A stretch of 64,000 nucleotides of DNA from Phyllobacterium zundukense (GCF_002764115.1 NZ_CP017942.1:443001-507000), one strand, 5' to 3'. Positions 35,274-44,818 are shown, numbered from the stretch's first letter. Notes: generated by a model not told the origin, from the sequence alone. Made by a program: numbers and translations.

Positions 35274-35630
35274 ATGACCGTAGTCCGGCCTCATTTACCC
35301 AGAAGCCATCCAGATCGTTTCAGCGAGTGCCAAAGGGCAATTGAAGACTATGTGTTTGAGCTGCTTGGAGACGCCATCGAGGCGGGATGGAGCAAAGATG
35401 AGATTTTGGCAGCGATCATCGAGGTAGCGGACAATACCACTCTAGCGATACATCAAAATGTGCTGCTGTCCGTGGAAACGGAACTGAAAAAATTAAAGAA
35501 AAAAGCTGACGACCCCGCACCGCACCCCAGACGCCACTGGAACCGTTGCTGCTATAATGCGTTGGACTTCCTCCAGATTGGGAGGGAGAAATGGGTAGAG
35601 ATGAACCGACGATGGAGGAGCTTCGAGTAG
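35274..35630 (+). CDS. Hypothetical protein, 118 residues
   Basis: AGGGGGACC precedes the ATG. The N-terminal half (CQRAIEDYVFELLGDAIEAG, KDEILAAIIEVADNTTLAIH) is a helical, rhizobial-type conserved region; the C-terminal ~35 residues are basic and less protein-like, so the original stop may be lost. It is flanked by two other small genes in the same direction, suggesting a small operon. Confidence 0.6.
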   Translation: MTVVRPHLPRSHPDRFSECQRAIEDYVFELLGDAIEAGWSKDEILAAIIEVADNTTLAIHQNVLLSVETELKKLKKKADDPAPHPRRHWNRCCYNALDFLQIGREKWVEMNRRWRSFE

Positions 35631-35800
35631 AGCTATCGAATTTGCGATATGATTTTACCGTGATCGAAAGCAGTGAAATCTTCACCCACCAACGGGTTGG
35701 TAATCAAAGGGCGATCAAAGCCATTAGAAATAGGATCGCCGTCATCGAATCCAGCGTAGGCGCGCGGCCCACTGCTTCATCCGTATTGACGTCTTCGTGA
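35591..35800 (+). CDS. Small hypothetical protein, 69 residues
   Basis: ATG at 35591 follows TTGGGAGGGAGAA. The product starts MGRDEPTMEELRVELSNLRY and is mainly helical, with no membrane segment. It overlaps the previous gene by 40 bases in another frame. Unrecognised. Confidence 0.5.
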   Translation: MGRDEPTMEELRVELSNLRYDFTVIESSEIFTHQRVGNQRAIKAIRNRIAVIESSVGARPTASSVLTSS

Positions 35801-35822
35801 ATCCTCTCAATGATCGGACCTC

Positions 35823-36080
35823 ATGCCAACGGACCGGGCTCAGATGGCCCCACCGCGTCAAATGTCCCTCACTGAGGCCGAACAGAACGTCATACGCACC
35901 GCCTTGCTCGACGAATGCGGCGCGGAGCCGCTGTGGGTGGTTGGCTATGGCGCGCTGAGCCCGACATTTGACGCTGTCGAAGCTCGGTTCGCTACGGCGA
36001 ACTGGTTCAACCGACAGGCGATTGTTTGCGGTTTCGCCGGAAAAGGCAATGTGAGTCCTATATGTCCGAAAGGCAGTTGA
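35823..36080 (+). pseudogene. ChaC-like gamma-glutamylcyclotransferase, N-terminal fragment
   Basis: The reading EPLWVVGYGALSPTFDAVEA followed by NWFNRQAIVCGFAGKGN resembles the start of ChaC proteins (WVFGYGSL substrate loop, then FHRRF). Intact ChaC is about 180-230 residues; here the frame ends after 85 and the following sequence does not restore it. The Ser of YGSL is Ala here. Assignment is moderate. Confidence 0.55.
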
Positions 36081-36455
36081 CCTATGTTGCGTGAATGCTT
36101 GACCGGCATGATCCCGGTCATGAGAGGATCGTGCGGGACCGTCCGTCATATTTTGCCGTCCGTCACTCAAGATGGCATTGAGCCTCACGGCGTTTGAAAA
36201 TGAACGAAACCTCCGCCTCTGCGAGGTCATGCCACATGTCCATTCCAAACGTCCGCTAGCCGAAGCGACCTGCTGCGGAGCGCCAAGGCAATCTATCGAT
36301 CAGAGGCCGACTCTTGAGCCGGCAAGAAAACTTTGTCCATTGATCGCTTGCACCAGACTGTTCTTGTTCCTACATGGGAAATGGTGTCACGTTCTGCGCC
36401 ACTTTCCCGAGGCCCCCGTTTCGTTAATCGACAACGAGCAGAAGGAACAGGCTAT

Positions 36456-36635
36456 ATGTCCATCAAAAATCATCTGACAACACTTCGCAGCAAACATCAG
36501 GAACTCGACCGTTCTGTCGCTTCACTTGAGGCAGCGCCAGCCGCAGACAGTCTCCATATCACTCAGCTCAAGAAAGAAAAGCTGCAGCTAAAGGAGGAGA
36601 TTACCGACCTCGAGGCCAAAATCACCCGACACTGA
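36456..36635 (+). CDS. DUF465 (YdcH) family small protein
   Basis: 59 residues from the ATG at 36456 with GAAGGAACAGG upstream. Pattern MSIKNHLTTLRSKHQELDRS then LKKEKLQLKEEITDLEAKIT is the helical hairpin of YdcH/DUF465 proteins (55-75 residues). Function unknown; the family is widespread in proteobacteria. Confidence 0.85.
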   Translation: MSIKNHLTTLRSKHQELDRSVASLEAAPAADSLHITQLKKEKLQLKEEITDLEAKITRH

Positions 36636-36835
36636 AATGTTGTACTCAGTGCGAGTTCCCGGCAGTGCATCGGGCTTTTCGCTGCGTATAACAATCGCGT
36701 ATAGAAAACGTCACGGAACATTCAGTCCTTGGCGTACGAGGCTCATGTCTGCGGTCAATCACAGACGAACCGAAATTTCGACCGCCCTAGCGGCACCGCT
36801 CTACCAAATGCCAGGCGGGCATAGGGCAAGTCGCT

Positions 36836-37867
36836 TCAGGAGGATGGCTTTTTGCTTCCGGTCTCATTGACAGATTCGCCGAGTGTATCAGCAACCGTCG
36901 CCCCGCGTTCTCCCATGGGAAGCGGATCCCCGGTCGTGGTATCGATTGCGGTTTGATGTTCCAGTTCCGCGTTTAGTTCGGCGCCGAGGATGAGGACTAT
37001 CACCGAAATCCACGTCCATACCATCAGGCCGGCGACTGCACCCAGCGCACCATAGGTGGCATTGTAGTCTGCAAAATTTGTAAGATAGAATGTGAAGCCT
37101 GCAGATGTAATCATCCACACCAAGGTTGCAAGAACGGCTCCCCACGACAGCCAGCGCCACTTTGCGTGTTCCCGATCCGGCCCGAAGCGATAAATAACAG
37201 AGATCGCCCCAGCAACAACGACAGCAGTTAGCGGCCATCGTGCCAAGCTAACCAATGCAGCATTCCACCCGTCAAGGCCAAACAGCGTCAACAGGCGTGG
37301 GATAATACCCAATGTAGTGATCAAAATGATCCCAAAAAAAATGCCACTGAAGGTAAACACAAACGACACCACATTTAGTTTCAGGAAGCTGCGGCTTTCG
37401 TTTTCGCTGTATGCAACATTCAATGCTTCGAAGATGGCTTTGATGCCATTGTTCGCGCTCCAAAGCGCCACGGAAAGTCCGATGAAGAAGCCGAGACTGA
37501 GTACCTTAGTATCTTGGGCAGCAAGGGCCTCCAGCTGCAACCGGATCAGATTAACCGAGTCTATCGGCAGAATGCCGATGAGCAGCGAGGTGTTGCCAGC
37601 GACGGTGGCGCGATCAGCCAGAAAGCCATAGACCGACACGAACGCGGTCAGCGCCGGAAACAAGGCAAGCAACAAATAAAATGTTGCCCCGGCCGCAATT
37701 AACATAATCCGATCTTCCCACAAAGCGTCGTAAACTCGGTAGAGCACGTCTTTCCAACCCTTCGTCGGAATTTCAGCAGGAGCGCGCGCACGGCGTCCCC
37801 GCCCGCGCTGCCTTGCGCGCCGCAGTAGCGTCTCACGAGCAGTTGCCTTCTTCGATGTTGAGGCCAT
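36836..37867 (-). CDS. YihY/BrkB-family membrane protein
   Basis: 343 residues from the ATG at 37867. After a basic N-terminus come six membrane segments: MLIAAGATFYLLLALFPALT, VLSLGFFIGLSVALWSANNG, VVSFVFTFSGIFFGIILITT, WPLTAVVVAGAISVIYRFGP, WGAVLATLVWMITSAGFTFY, GAVAGLMVWTWISVIVLILG. The signatures W-S-A-N-N-G and L-G-A-E-L-N-A-E are those of BrkB. The family is often mislabelled ribonuclease BN; its function is not settled. The RBS is weak. Confidence 0.93.
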   Translation of the reverse strand: MASTSKKATARETLLRRARQRGRGRRARAPAEIPTKGWKDVLYRVYDALWEDRIMLIAAGATFYLLLALFPALTAFVSVYGFLADRATVAGNTSLLIGILPIDSVNLIRLQLEALAAQDTKVLSLGFFIGLSVALWSANNGIKAIFEALNVAYSENESRSFLKLNVVSFVFTFSGIFFGIILITTLGIIPRLLTLFGLDGWNAALVSLARWPLTAVVVAGAISVIYRFGPDREHAKWRWLSWGAVLATLVWMITSAGFTFYLTNFADYNATYGALGAVAGLMVWTWISVIVLILGAELNAELEHQTAIDTTTGDPLPMGERGATVADTLGESVNETGSKKPSS

Positions 37868-37889
37868 CGCAAAAACTTGATCCAAATTT

Positions 37890-38284
37890 CTAGTGCGTAT
37901 CACGGTACAGGGTTGAGCATCTTGGTCTCGCCGCGTGCCAAACGGGCCTGTCGTGCCGCTCATGCAGCATCGAATTTCGCGGCGGAACACGCCAGGTTTG
38001 CCTTGTGAGATGCGGTCCTCGTCTCCGTCGCAGACGCTTTGTAGTCCGGTCAAAATTTTCCTTGCCGTGAACGTGATAGGACGGCATCCCGCCTCTGTCC
38101 CCACTGGCGTCAGCTCGGTCCAACAACGTCTTCGCCTTTAGGATAATTCCCTGCTCGTCACGACCTTTAGTGTCCCCGGATCGCAAATTAATCGAGACAT
38201 GTTTTCCATCCTCACAAAGAACTCCACTAAGTATCCGCCTTTGCCATGCTCGTGTAGAGTGACATTTGTTTTCAGTATCTTCAT
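37890..38284 (-). pseudogene. Small hypothetical protein split by a frameshift
   Basis: A start at 38284 has AGAGGAAGG directly upstream and reads MKILKTNVTLHEHGKGGYLV then EFF. The continuation in the next frame, CEDGKHVSINLRSGDTKGRD followed by EQGIILKAKTLLDRADASG, looks like its natural second half. In the first frame the product ends at 38138 instead. I infer a single-base indel near 38220. No family recognised. Confidence 0.4.
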
Positions 38285-38372
38285 CCTTCCTCTGCAGGTT
38301 ATTTTCAGGTGCCAACTCTCTTCGAGACGTATTGGTTCCGTCGAAATGGACCGAGAGAGCGCCAAGTCCACT

Positions 38373-38558
38373 TCAGATGGAAGCAAGTCGGGACGCCATC
38401 TCAAGGAATGGACGCCAATCAAGGCGATCCAATCCTTGCAGCCGGTCTTGGTCATAACGGCCGATAGTCGTGAATCCGATCCGTTCTCGAGCCAGCTCTT
38501 CTGCCGTGAAGTCCGGGCTGGTTTCATCAAAACGCTCCCAGCCTTCCTGCCGGTACAT
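38373..38558 (-). CDS. Small hypothetical protein, 61 residues
   Basis: GAGG lies ten bases before the ATG. The product (MYRQEGWERFDETSPDFTAE, RERIGFTTIGRYDQDRLQGL) has balanced composition and is the only convincing frame here. Not recognised; cytosolic, no membrane segment. Confidence 0.55.
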   Translation of the reverse strand: MYRQEGWERFDETSPDFTAEELARERIGFTTIGRYDQDRLQGLDRLDWRPFLEMASRLASI

Positions 38559-38721
38559 AGCGGTATGCCCTCACAAGGATGATCACCATTAGCACCATAG
38601 GACGGGTGCTCATTCACGACCAACTGTTCGGCTTAACCCATGCCGGTCTTGCTGGCCCGCGGAGGGAAGCGCCACGTGCAGGTTAGCCACGTACGCCATC
38701 CGTACATACCACGCCATGCCT

Positions 38722-39207
38722 TCAGACGAGTCCGCCGAGCAATTGCACCACGCCCACGACCAGCCCCAGAAGCAGCAGCAACAGCAGGATATTCACCGAC
38801 CACTTGATGACGAGGTATAATGACCGATTCGTCGCTTTCAGTGCCTTGCTGCGTGCCAGCAGGGGCGCGCGAGCCCTGCGAAGATCGTGTTGGCCAGGCC
38901 TCGATGGTCTTCTGGCGTGTTGGGTACCACCGAGGCGCGTGTTAAGCCTTTGTAGAAGAAATTGAACACCGCGCCCAGGGGGTTCAACGGCCGTTTTACG
39001 TCACACATGAGGATGAGGCGGTCGGAGTCGGTATCGTTGCGCACGAAGTGCAGGTAGGTCTCATCGAACAGGAGAATCTTTCCATCGCGCCAACTCAGGG
39101 TGTGGCCATCCACGTTGATGAAGCAGGCGTCGGAGTTCGGTGTGGCGAGACCGAGGTGGTAGCGCAGGGATATGGCGATCGGGTCGGCGTGCCGGGTCAG
39201 CTGGGTA
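38722..39207 (-). pseudogene. LpxO/aspartyl-asparaginyl beta-hydroxylase family, C-terminal fragment with frameshift
   Basis: The minus strand reads RHADPIAISLRYHLGLATPN, CFINVDGHTLSWRDGKILLF, DETYLHFVRNDTDSDRLILM and EDHRGLANTIFAGLA, the double-stranded beta-helix core with iron-ligand His residues of the LpxO/AspH family. After a frameshift near 38860 it continues RSKALKATNRSLYLVIKW and a membrane segment LLLLLLLGLVVGVVQLLGG to the stop at 38722. The N-terminal half is replaced by unrelated DNA at about 39205. Confidence 0.75.
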
Positions 39208-39636
39208 CCGCTGACCATTCTCATGGCACTTCCGCTGTCACTTGGCGGCGCCTTACTACCGCTGGTGCTGACCGGCACGAGCTTCTCCATGCCGGTGGTG
39301 ATCGGCCTCCTCATGCTGATGGGCGTCGTGACGAAGAATTCGATCCTGCTGGTCGAGTACGCGATCATGTCGCGACGCGCCGGTTTCTCACGGTTCGACG
39401 CCCTCATCGACGCCTGCCACAAGCACGCACGCCCGATCGTCATGACGACAATCGCGATGGCTTGCGGCATGCTACCCGTGGCCCTCAGCATCAGCGGCGG
39501 CGACCCAAGTTTCCGTCAGCCGATGGCGATCGTCGTCATTGGCGGTCTGATGACCTCCACCGTCCTCAGCCTCGTCGTCATCCCGGTCGTCTTCATCTTC
39601 GTCGATGACCTGCTCGAAGTCCTCAAGCGCCTTGGG
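39205..39636 (+). pseudogene. RND efflux transporter (AcrB/HAE1 type), C-terminal fragment
   Basis: Reads PLTILMALPLSLGGALLPLV, MPVVIGLLMLMGVVTKNSIL, LVEYAIMSRRAGFSRFDALI, ARPIVMTTIAMACGMLPVAL and FRQPMAIVVIGGLMTSTVLS. This is the last ~145 residues of an inner-membrane RND pump of about 1040 residues. It abuts the LpxO fragment head to head at about 39205 and dissolves into unrelated sequence after 39636. High GC third positions suggest a foreign origin. Confidence 0.82.
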
Positions 39637-40067
39637 AACGGAACAAGATGGGGTGATTTGCCACCCAACCTCAGACGGCATCGAATATGCCAAATAGTGG
39701 GTGACCTCACCACCTGCGAGCACGGCAACCGCAATGAAAGATACGATGATCGGCGTCGATCTGGCAAAGGCAGTTTTCCAAATTCGTGGAGCCTCGATGA
39801 CCGGGCAAGTGCGTCATTGCAGGAAGTTATCGCGTCAGTAGTTTCGGCACTTCATGGCTGAGCTGCCGCTGGCAGTGCGCCCGCGCGTCGGTAATTTTGA
39901 TCGGCACGCGCCAAATCGACTGCCGCGCATGTGCGCGGCCTGCACGTTTTCGTGAACGAAACGCTCCAGCCCTGATCGTGATTGGACTAAACGATCCTCT
40001 GGAGTCAGGCTTGCATCGGGTATAACGCAAATGGGCGGACCAACTATCGTGTGAGTAGGAGGCCGAT
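39637..40067. other. Stretch with no recognised gene
   Basis: 431 bases following the RND fragment. The plus frame stays open to 39861 but the composition is not protein-like. Confidence 0.3.
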
Positions 40068-40505
40068 ATGAAGCACCGTGCACTCTCGCAATTGCAGAGC
40101 GTCGCCGAGGTTGACCAGGATTACCCGCGCCCGGTAATGGCGCGCAATGAACGCCTTGAACGCTGGGTGGAGCTCCTCGAACAAAATCCTGACCGCCGCC
40201 TCTCGACGCTCAACCAGACGGAGTATCGGCCGGCCAGAGAGCGCGCTGCCATGCGCAGCGATGACTCGCCGATCACTGTCGCTTTCCAGGATCCAATCCT
40301 TCGGGCGGCCGGGTTGGAAAACGACAGTTACGGCGAGGCGAAGCAGTTCTTCGAACTGACCGATCATCAACTGCACAGGGTCATCTGCTATTGCCATTTC
40401 GGCGCGACGGTTAGCGCGGGGACGGCCGCTTATCACATCCGCAAGGCGCTTGGCGGCCGAGCGCGAGGCATCTTTGCTCGGTTGCGTGATATATTGGACA
40501 GATAG
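40068..40505 (+). CDS. Hypothetical protein, 145 residues
   Basis: TAGGAGGCCGAT precedes the ATG, a near-ideal RBS. A soluble, helical protein: NERLERWVELLEQNPDRRLS, SDDSPITVAFQDPILRAAGL, DHQLHRVICYCHFGATVSAG. The C-terminal half with H-x2-C-x-C-H-F-G resembles conserved hypothetical proteins of rhizobia, but no named family is recognised. Confidence 0.75.
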   Translation: MKHRALSQLQSVAEVDQDYPRPVMARNERLERWVELLEQNPDRRLSTLNQTEYRPARERAAMRSDDSPITVAFQDPILRAAGLENDSYGEAKQFFELTDHQLHRVICYCHFGATVSAGTAAYHIRKALGGRARGIFARLRDILDR

Positions 40506-40770
40506 AGCTGGCGATAGATCGCTGGATCATTGCTGAAATGCCTTCTTCCCTCGTCGAACAGCGGAGGCAAGGCTGTGCTGACTGAAACGTTTATGCATGG
40601 CCGTGCAAGACTTGGATCGTAGGGGAGACTTCTTTGGGCGCTCTTGCGACAGAACTTCCCTCAACTTCCGTTGTCGATCGCAAGGAAAGGATGGAAATTC
40701 GCCAGACATTACGGTAATTCAACCTGTCACGAAGCCAGCTTGACTGGCGCGGAAAAGCGCACCACCTCGT

Positions 40771-41703
40771 CTATCTGTTCGCTTGCTCGATCGCACGGAT
40801 CACCTCACTGATATAGTGCGGTTCGATGTCAAGTTGCTTTAGGCCAGGCAGATCGGCTGCTGCCACGTTGTCACGACGCATAAGGTCGATTTGGTTGCGT
40901 GTGAGGGGAACTGCAGGAAGGAATTCCGCCATCCGCGCCAAAACGCTCCAGACCTCAAAGGGGATCGGTATCAGCCGGATCTGTATATCGAGTTGCCGGG
41001 CAATCTCTCGTAGCAGTTCCTCATAGGTGTAGACTTGCGGGCCGCCCAATTCGAAGATGGACGAACCGCCGGGGTCGTTGCGGTCGATCAAATGGCTTAT
41101 GGCTTCCGCGACGTCTCCCACATAGACCGGTTGAAGCCGTGTTCCGCCGTCCCCAAACAGCGGATAGACAGGCAGGAGGCGTATCAGCCTGACAAGGACA
41201 GTAAGGAAAGTGTCGTCCGGGCCCGTCATTACGGACGGACGGATGATGACGCTTGGAAATGTGCTCGCCACGGCATGTTCCCCTCGCCCGCGTGCTCGAA
41301 TGTAACTTGATTCCGATTGGGGATCGGAGCCGATCCCCGATATCAGAATGAACTGCTCCACCCTGCTATTGCGCGAGGCAGCGGCGAGATCCGCCGCTGC
41401 CTTGACATGCACCCGCTCAAACGTTCGATTTCCGTGTTCGACATACAGGCTGACAGCATTCACGACAGTATGCGCCCCGGCGACGGCCAGAGCCACCGAG
41501 GCGGGATCCAGGATATCAGCCCGGATGGCTTCCGGAGCCCTCGCATCCAAGGAGAAGAGTGCGGCCACCCGGTCTGGATGTCGGGATACGGCACGGACAG
41601 TGAAGCCTTTTTCCAGGAGCCGTCTGACGATCCTGCGCCCCAAAAAGCCGGTTCCGCCAAACACCGTGACAATTCGTTTTTGGGTTAGGCTGTCACTAGT
41701 CAT
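40771..41703 (-). CDS. NAD(P)H-binding epimerase-like protein (complex I NDUFA9 subunit family)
   Basis: 310 residues. The N-terminal Rossmann motif RIVTVFGGTGFLGRRIVRRL is followed by RADILDPASVALAVAGAHTV, the catalytic-region SYIRARGRGEHAV (Y-x3-R-G in place of Y-x3-K) and PLFGDGGTRLQPVYVGDVAE. This is the extended atypical SDR group related to NDUFA9 and found in many alphaproteobacteria. It binds NADPH; a direct catalytic role is doubtful. Confidence 0.9.
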   Translation of the reverse strand: MTSDSLTQKRIVTVFGGTGFLGRRIVRRLLEKGFTVRAVSRHPDRVAALFSLDARAPEAIRADILDPASVALAVAGAHTVVNAVSLYVEHGNRTFERVHVKAAADLAAASRNSRVEQFILISGIGSDPQSESSYIRARGRGEHAVASTFPSVIIRPSVMTGPDDTFLTVLVRLIRLLPVYPLFGDGGTRLQPVYVGDVAEAISHLIDRNDPGGSSIFELGGPQVYTYEELLREIARQLDIQIRLIPIPFEVWSVLARMAEFLPAVPLTRNQIDLMRRDNVAAADLPGLKQLDIEPHYISEVIRAIEQANR

Positions 41704-41735
41704 CTGCCTGGCCCTCCGATCGGAGACATGCGATA

Positions 41736-42071
41736 TTAGGGATAATCCGGGCCCGGTGGCTGGTCAGGCACAAAGTCAGGCGGAATGACCGGTGTGGTAC
41801 CTATATCCGGGGCCGGTTCAACCATTTCGTCGTCGCCTGTCCGCGGCGGTATTAATACGCCCTTGCATCTTTCGAGAACCCGCGCGTCGCGTTCGACTGT
41901 GTCCCTGTCTTGATCGATCCCGCCCAGTCCCTCCCGATCAACCTGGCACTCATCGGGCCCGGGCCGTTCATCATCACCCTGGTGAAAATACCGCTCGTGG
42001 GCGTTCGCCGACACAGCGACCGTACAAAGTAAGCAGGTTGCGAGGACAAATCTCATGAAACCAGGTCTCAT
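41736..42071 (-). CDS. Small exported hypothetical protein
   Basis: 111 residues from the second ATG (42071), which has GGAGGGCGTC upstream. Signal peptide RFVLATCLLCTVAVSANAHE. The mature part is acidic with a proline-rich tail (PPDFVPDQPPGPDYP) and two Cys. No family recognised. It ends 32 bases from the epimerase-like gene in the same direction, so the two may be co-transcribed. Confidence 0.7.
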   Translation of the reverse strand: MRPGFMRFVLATCLLCTVAVSANAHERYFHQGDDERPGPDECQVDREGLGGIDQDRDTVERDARVLERCKGVLIPPRTGDDEMVEPAPDIGTTPVIPPDFVPDQPPGPDYP

Positions 42072-42143
42072 GACGCCCTCCATGTTAGATTGCGCTTACG
42101 TTATCAACACGGTTTGGGCAAAGATTGTTCCAGAGCTCAAGCC

Positions 42144-43258
42144 GGCTTTGTCGCAAACACTTCCGTAAGGGAGCGCAATCTAAGTATCTCCGATGAAACT
42201 TCGGAGAGATCAGATGTTCAAAGGCCGCCATTTCGACCGATCAATCATTCTGCTGTGCGTGCGCTGGTACCTTCGCCAACGGCTTGAGTCTGCGCGATCT
42301 GGAAGAAATGATGCAAGAGCGCAATATCCATGTCGATCATTCGACCGTGCATCGATGGGTTTTGCGCTTTTCTCCACTACCGCTTGAACAGTTCAACAAG
42401 CGCAAACGCACTGTGATTCGAGGCAAATGGATGTATTTCTACCGCGCCATCGACAGCGTTGGCGACACAGTCGAGTTTTGCTTCAATGTGCACCGAGATC
42501 TTGCAGCTGCAAAGCGCTTCTGTCAGGAAAGCGCTCCTGCGCCATGGCCGCCCTGAGCGCGTTATCATTGATGGCAGCCAGACAAACCGCGAAGCGATCA
42601 TCTTCTGCGATATGACCGATCGGCTGAAGGGCGGATATGGCAGGACTAAACCAAAGCCAATGGTAGTCAGGACCAGCAAATACCTCACGGATGTATTTGA
42701 CAAGGGTCATTTGTTTAAGAGAGACCATTTTATCTCCCGGCGTTCTCCGCGGTGGACAGTGACGAACGCGCTGACGTGCGGTAAAGCCAAATCTGTGGGC
42801 CACCAGGGCATGTTTGCACGGCTTGGTACACAGTCGCTATCATTTACCGTCTGCGAGATGGATAGGCGGAGCTGATTTTGCTATTCTGTGCCGGCTCGGG
42901 TGACCCCGTGGCGAAGCACAGGTCTGAGGTTGCAACCCTGTCGCGCAGCCTATGTTTGTCGCACCTCATTGGCGGCACCCGGGCACCTGTTCGGTAGTTG
43001 CTGCTTCCAGGCTGCGACGAAGCGACGGTAGACTTCTTCTGCATTGCCCATCGCCTCCCGTTCACTGTCGCGCACCGCTTTGTTACTGTAGTCTGCGCCG
43101 GCCCCTTCCGCTTGCCGCCGCGGTGTGAGGGTTGACCTGCCGCCAGTTCCAGATGACGCAGTTTCCGTCTCTGGCCGAACAATTCGACATGCTGGCAGCG
43201 TGACTGTTGGCTGCCAAACAAAATCCATCGCGTCTATCATCAAATTTGCGACACAACC
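42144..43258. mobile_element. Decayed IS6-family element
   Basis: The left end GGCTTTGTCGCAAA (42144-42157) is the typical IS6-family terminus. TTTGCGACACAACC at 43245-43258 matches its inverse at 12 of 14 positions and may be the right end. The interior holds a frameshifted transposase and about 380 bases of unrecognised sequence. A normal IS6 element is 0.8-0.9 kb, so extra DNA is present if both ends belong to it. Confidence 0.55.
42214..42866 (+). pseudogene. IS6-family transposase, frameshifted
   Basis: From the ATG at 42214 one frame gives MFKGRHFDRSIILLCVRWYL; the next gives LSLRDLEEMMQERNIHVDHS, TVHRWVLRFSPLPLEQFNKR, GKWMYFYRAIDSVGDTVEF; a third gives KALLRHGRPERVIIDGSQTN and REAIIFCDMTDRL. 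These are consecutive parts of an IS6 DDE transposase (first Asp in the YRAIDS motif). The C-terminus is degenerate after KPKPMVVRTSKYL. At least two frameshifts inactivate it. Confidence 0.88.
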
Positions 43259-43492
43259 TGTGGCCAAAGCTGTCGTTGATAGGCGCAATCATTCAAATTA
43301 CTGAGAAAATACAAGTATATTTGTAACATATCGAGGATGCGCTCTATTAGTGTGAGTTCTATTCCAACAAATGAAGTATAATTCCTTTTGACTTGTGTCG
43401 TTAATGCCGAGTAACGTAATCGCGGGTTAATTGTTCGGCAAATTCATATCCGGTCACCGCTGGCCGATGATTTTTCATCGCGAGAGGGCAAT
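42867..43492. other. Stretch without a recognised intact gene; upstream region of the RTX gene
   Basis: A minus-strand frame at 42950-43288 is open for 112 codons but is not recognised and may be coincidence. The last ~200 bases before the RTX start are AT-rich and contain TTGACT at about 43388, a possible -35 box. Confidence 0.3.
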
Positions 43493-44818
43493 ATGAAAAC
43501 TTCACATCATCGAATTTACACAGCACTCCCGGTGCCGGACATGCAGCTGGACGTCTCCGGCGACGCGACAATTGCAAGCAGCCCCGGCAATGATCACCTC
43601 TTCGGCAGCGCCGGAACAGACTGGATGGATGGCGGCGCGGGCGACGATCATGTCTATGGCGAAGGAGGCGAGGACTGGCTGTATGGTGGTGATGGTAATG
43701 ATGTCGTGGATGGTGGCGACGGCAATGATCGCCTTAATGGGGGCAACGGCGCCGACACGCTAATCGGGGGAAAGGGAACGGACTGGCTTGATGGCGGTTC
43801 AGGACCTGACCACCTTTTGGGGGGCGACGGCGATGACTGGCTGCGGGGCGGCGCCAACAACGACACACTTGACGGCGGCGCTGGCAATGACCGCATTAAC
43901 GGTGGTGCCGGGTATGACCATCTCATTGGCGGCGATGGAAATGACTGGCTCGAAGCAGGTGATGGTGGAGGCGGAAGCTACCAGGTGATTGACGGCGGTG
44001 CCGGTGATGACGTCATGCGTTCAGAAGGATTTTTTACTCTCTTTATCGCCGGGCTGGGTCACGACAGGATCGACGGTGGGCGGGGCTACAGTTTGGTGGA
44101 TTATTCAGGCAGTCTTGGTCCAATCCATGCCAGTTTTGACAAAGCCGATACTGCGGGGGACATCTTGACGTCCATTGATGCAATTTCCGGCAGCAATTTC
44201 TCCGATTTTTTTGATGCTCGCGCCAGCATGGAACGTCTTTCGATCGCCGGCGGAGGCGGCGACGACACCATTTTTGGTTCGACCTATGCAGATAGCCTCG
44301 TTGCCGGTGGCGGCAGCGATATCGTGTATGGCGGTGCCGGCGATGATTATATCTACGCCGGATATCCGCCCGGTAACGATCGCCTGTTCGGCGGGGATGG
44401 AAACGACACAATAACCGGTGGTTATCGTGAGGGCACCGTAACAATGTTCGGCGGCAACGGTGACGACAGGCTTGAAACCACGAGTAATGACATCCTCTGG
44501 GGCGGCACCGGCAATGACACTTTCATTTTCAATCCATACTCGGATGCAAGGATCGAAGATCTGGATGCTGGCGATGTGATTGACCTCCACCGCATTGATG
44601 CGAATCCTTATGGAGAGGAGGATTCTGGCCAACCATTCGATTATATCGGCACTGCGGAGTTTTCGAACGTTGTCGGCCAGCTGCGTTTCAACCATGTCAT
44701 AGGCGAAGATTTCGGATATCTGGAGAGTTGGAACGGCGAAGCCGACGGTGACGTTCGGATCCTGATTTCTAATATCGATCCCCTCGAACCGGCTCCGGAT
44801 TTCAACTTCATCTTATGA
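43493..44818 (+). CDS. RTX-type calcium-binding repeat protein
   Basis: 441 residues. From about residue 30 to 165 it is an almost uninterrupted array of GGxGxDxUx nonapeptides (LYGGDGNDVVDGGDGNDRLN, GGKGTDWLDGGSGPDHLLGG), with more scattered repeats to about residue 345. These form calcium-filled parallel beta-rolls after secretion. No Sec signal peptide. The C-terminus (EPAPDFNFIL), an acidic residue followed by hydrophobic ones, has the form of a type I secretion signal. No type I ABC/MFP transporter genes are in the window. GAGAGGGCAAT precedes the start. No enzymatic domain seen. Confidence 0.92.
   Translation: MKTSHHRIYTALPVPDMQLDVSGDATIASSPGNDHLFGSAGTDWMDGGAGDDHVYGEGGEDWLYGGDGNDVVDGGDGNDRLNGGNGADTLIGGKGTDWLDGGSGPDHLLGGDGDDWLRGGANNDTLDGGAGNDRINGGAGYDHLIGGDGNDWLEAGDGGGGSYQVIDGGAGDDVMRSEGFFTLFIAGLGHDRIDGGRGYSLVDYSGSLGPIHASFDKADTAGDILTSIDAISGSNFSDFFDARASMERLSIAGGGGDDTIFGSTYADSLVAGGGSDIVYGGAGDDYIYAGYPPGNDRLFGGDGNDTITGGYREGTVTMFGGNGDDRLETTSNDILWGGTGNDTFIFNPYSDARIEDLDAGDVIDLHRIDANPYGEEDSGQPFDYIGTAEFSNVVGQLRFNHVIGEDFGYLESWNGEADGDVRILISNIDPLEPAPDFNFIL

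Noticed and set aside
43580..44500. Tandem short DNA repeats that could suggest a CRISPR array
   Set aside because: They encode the glycine-aspartate nonapeptides of the RTX protein; repeats are imperfect, contiguous and in frame.
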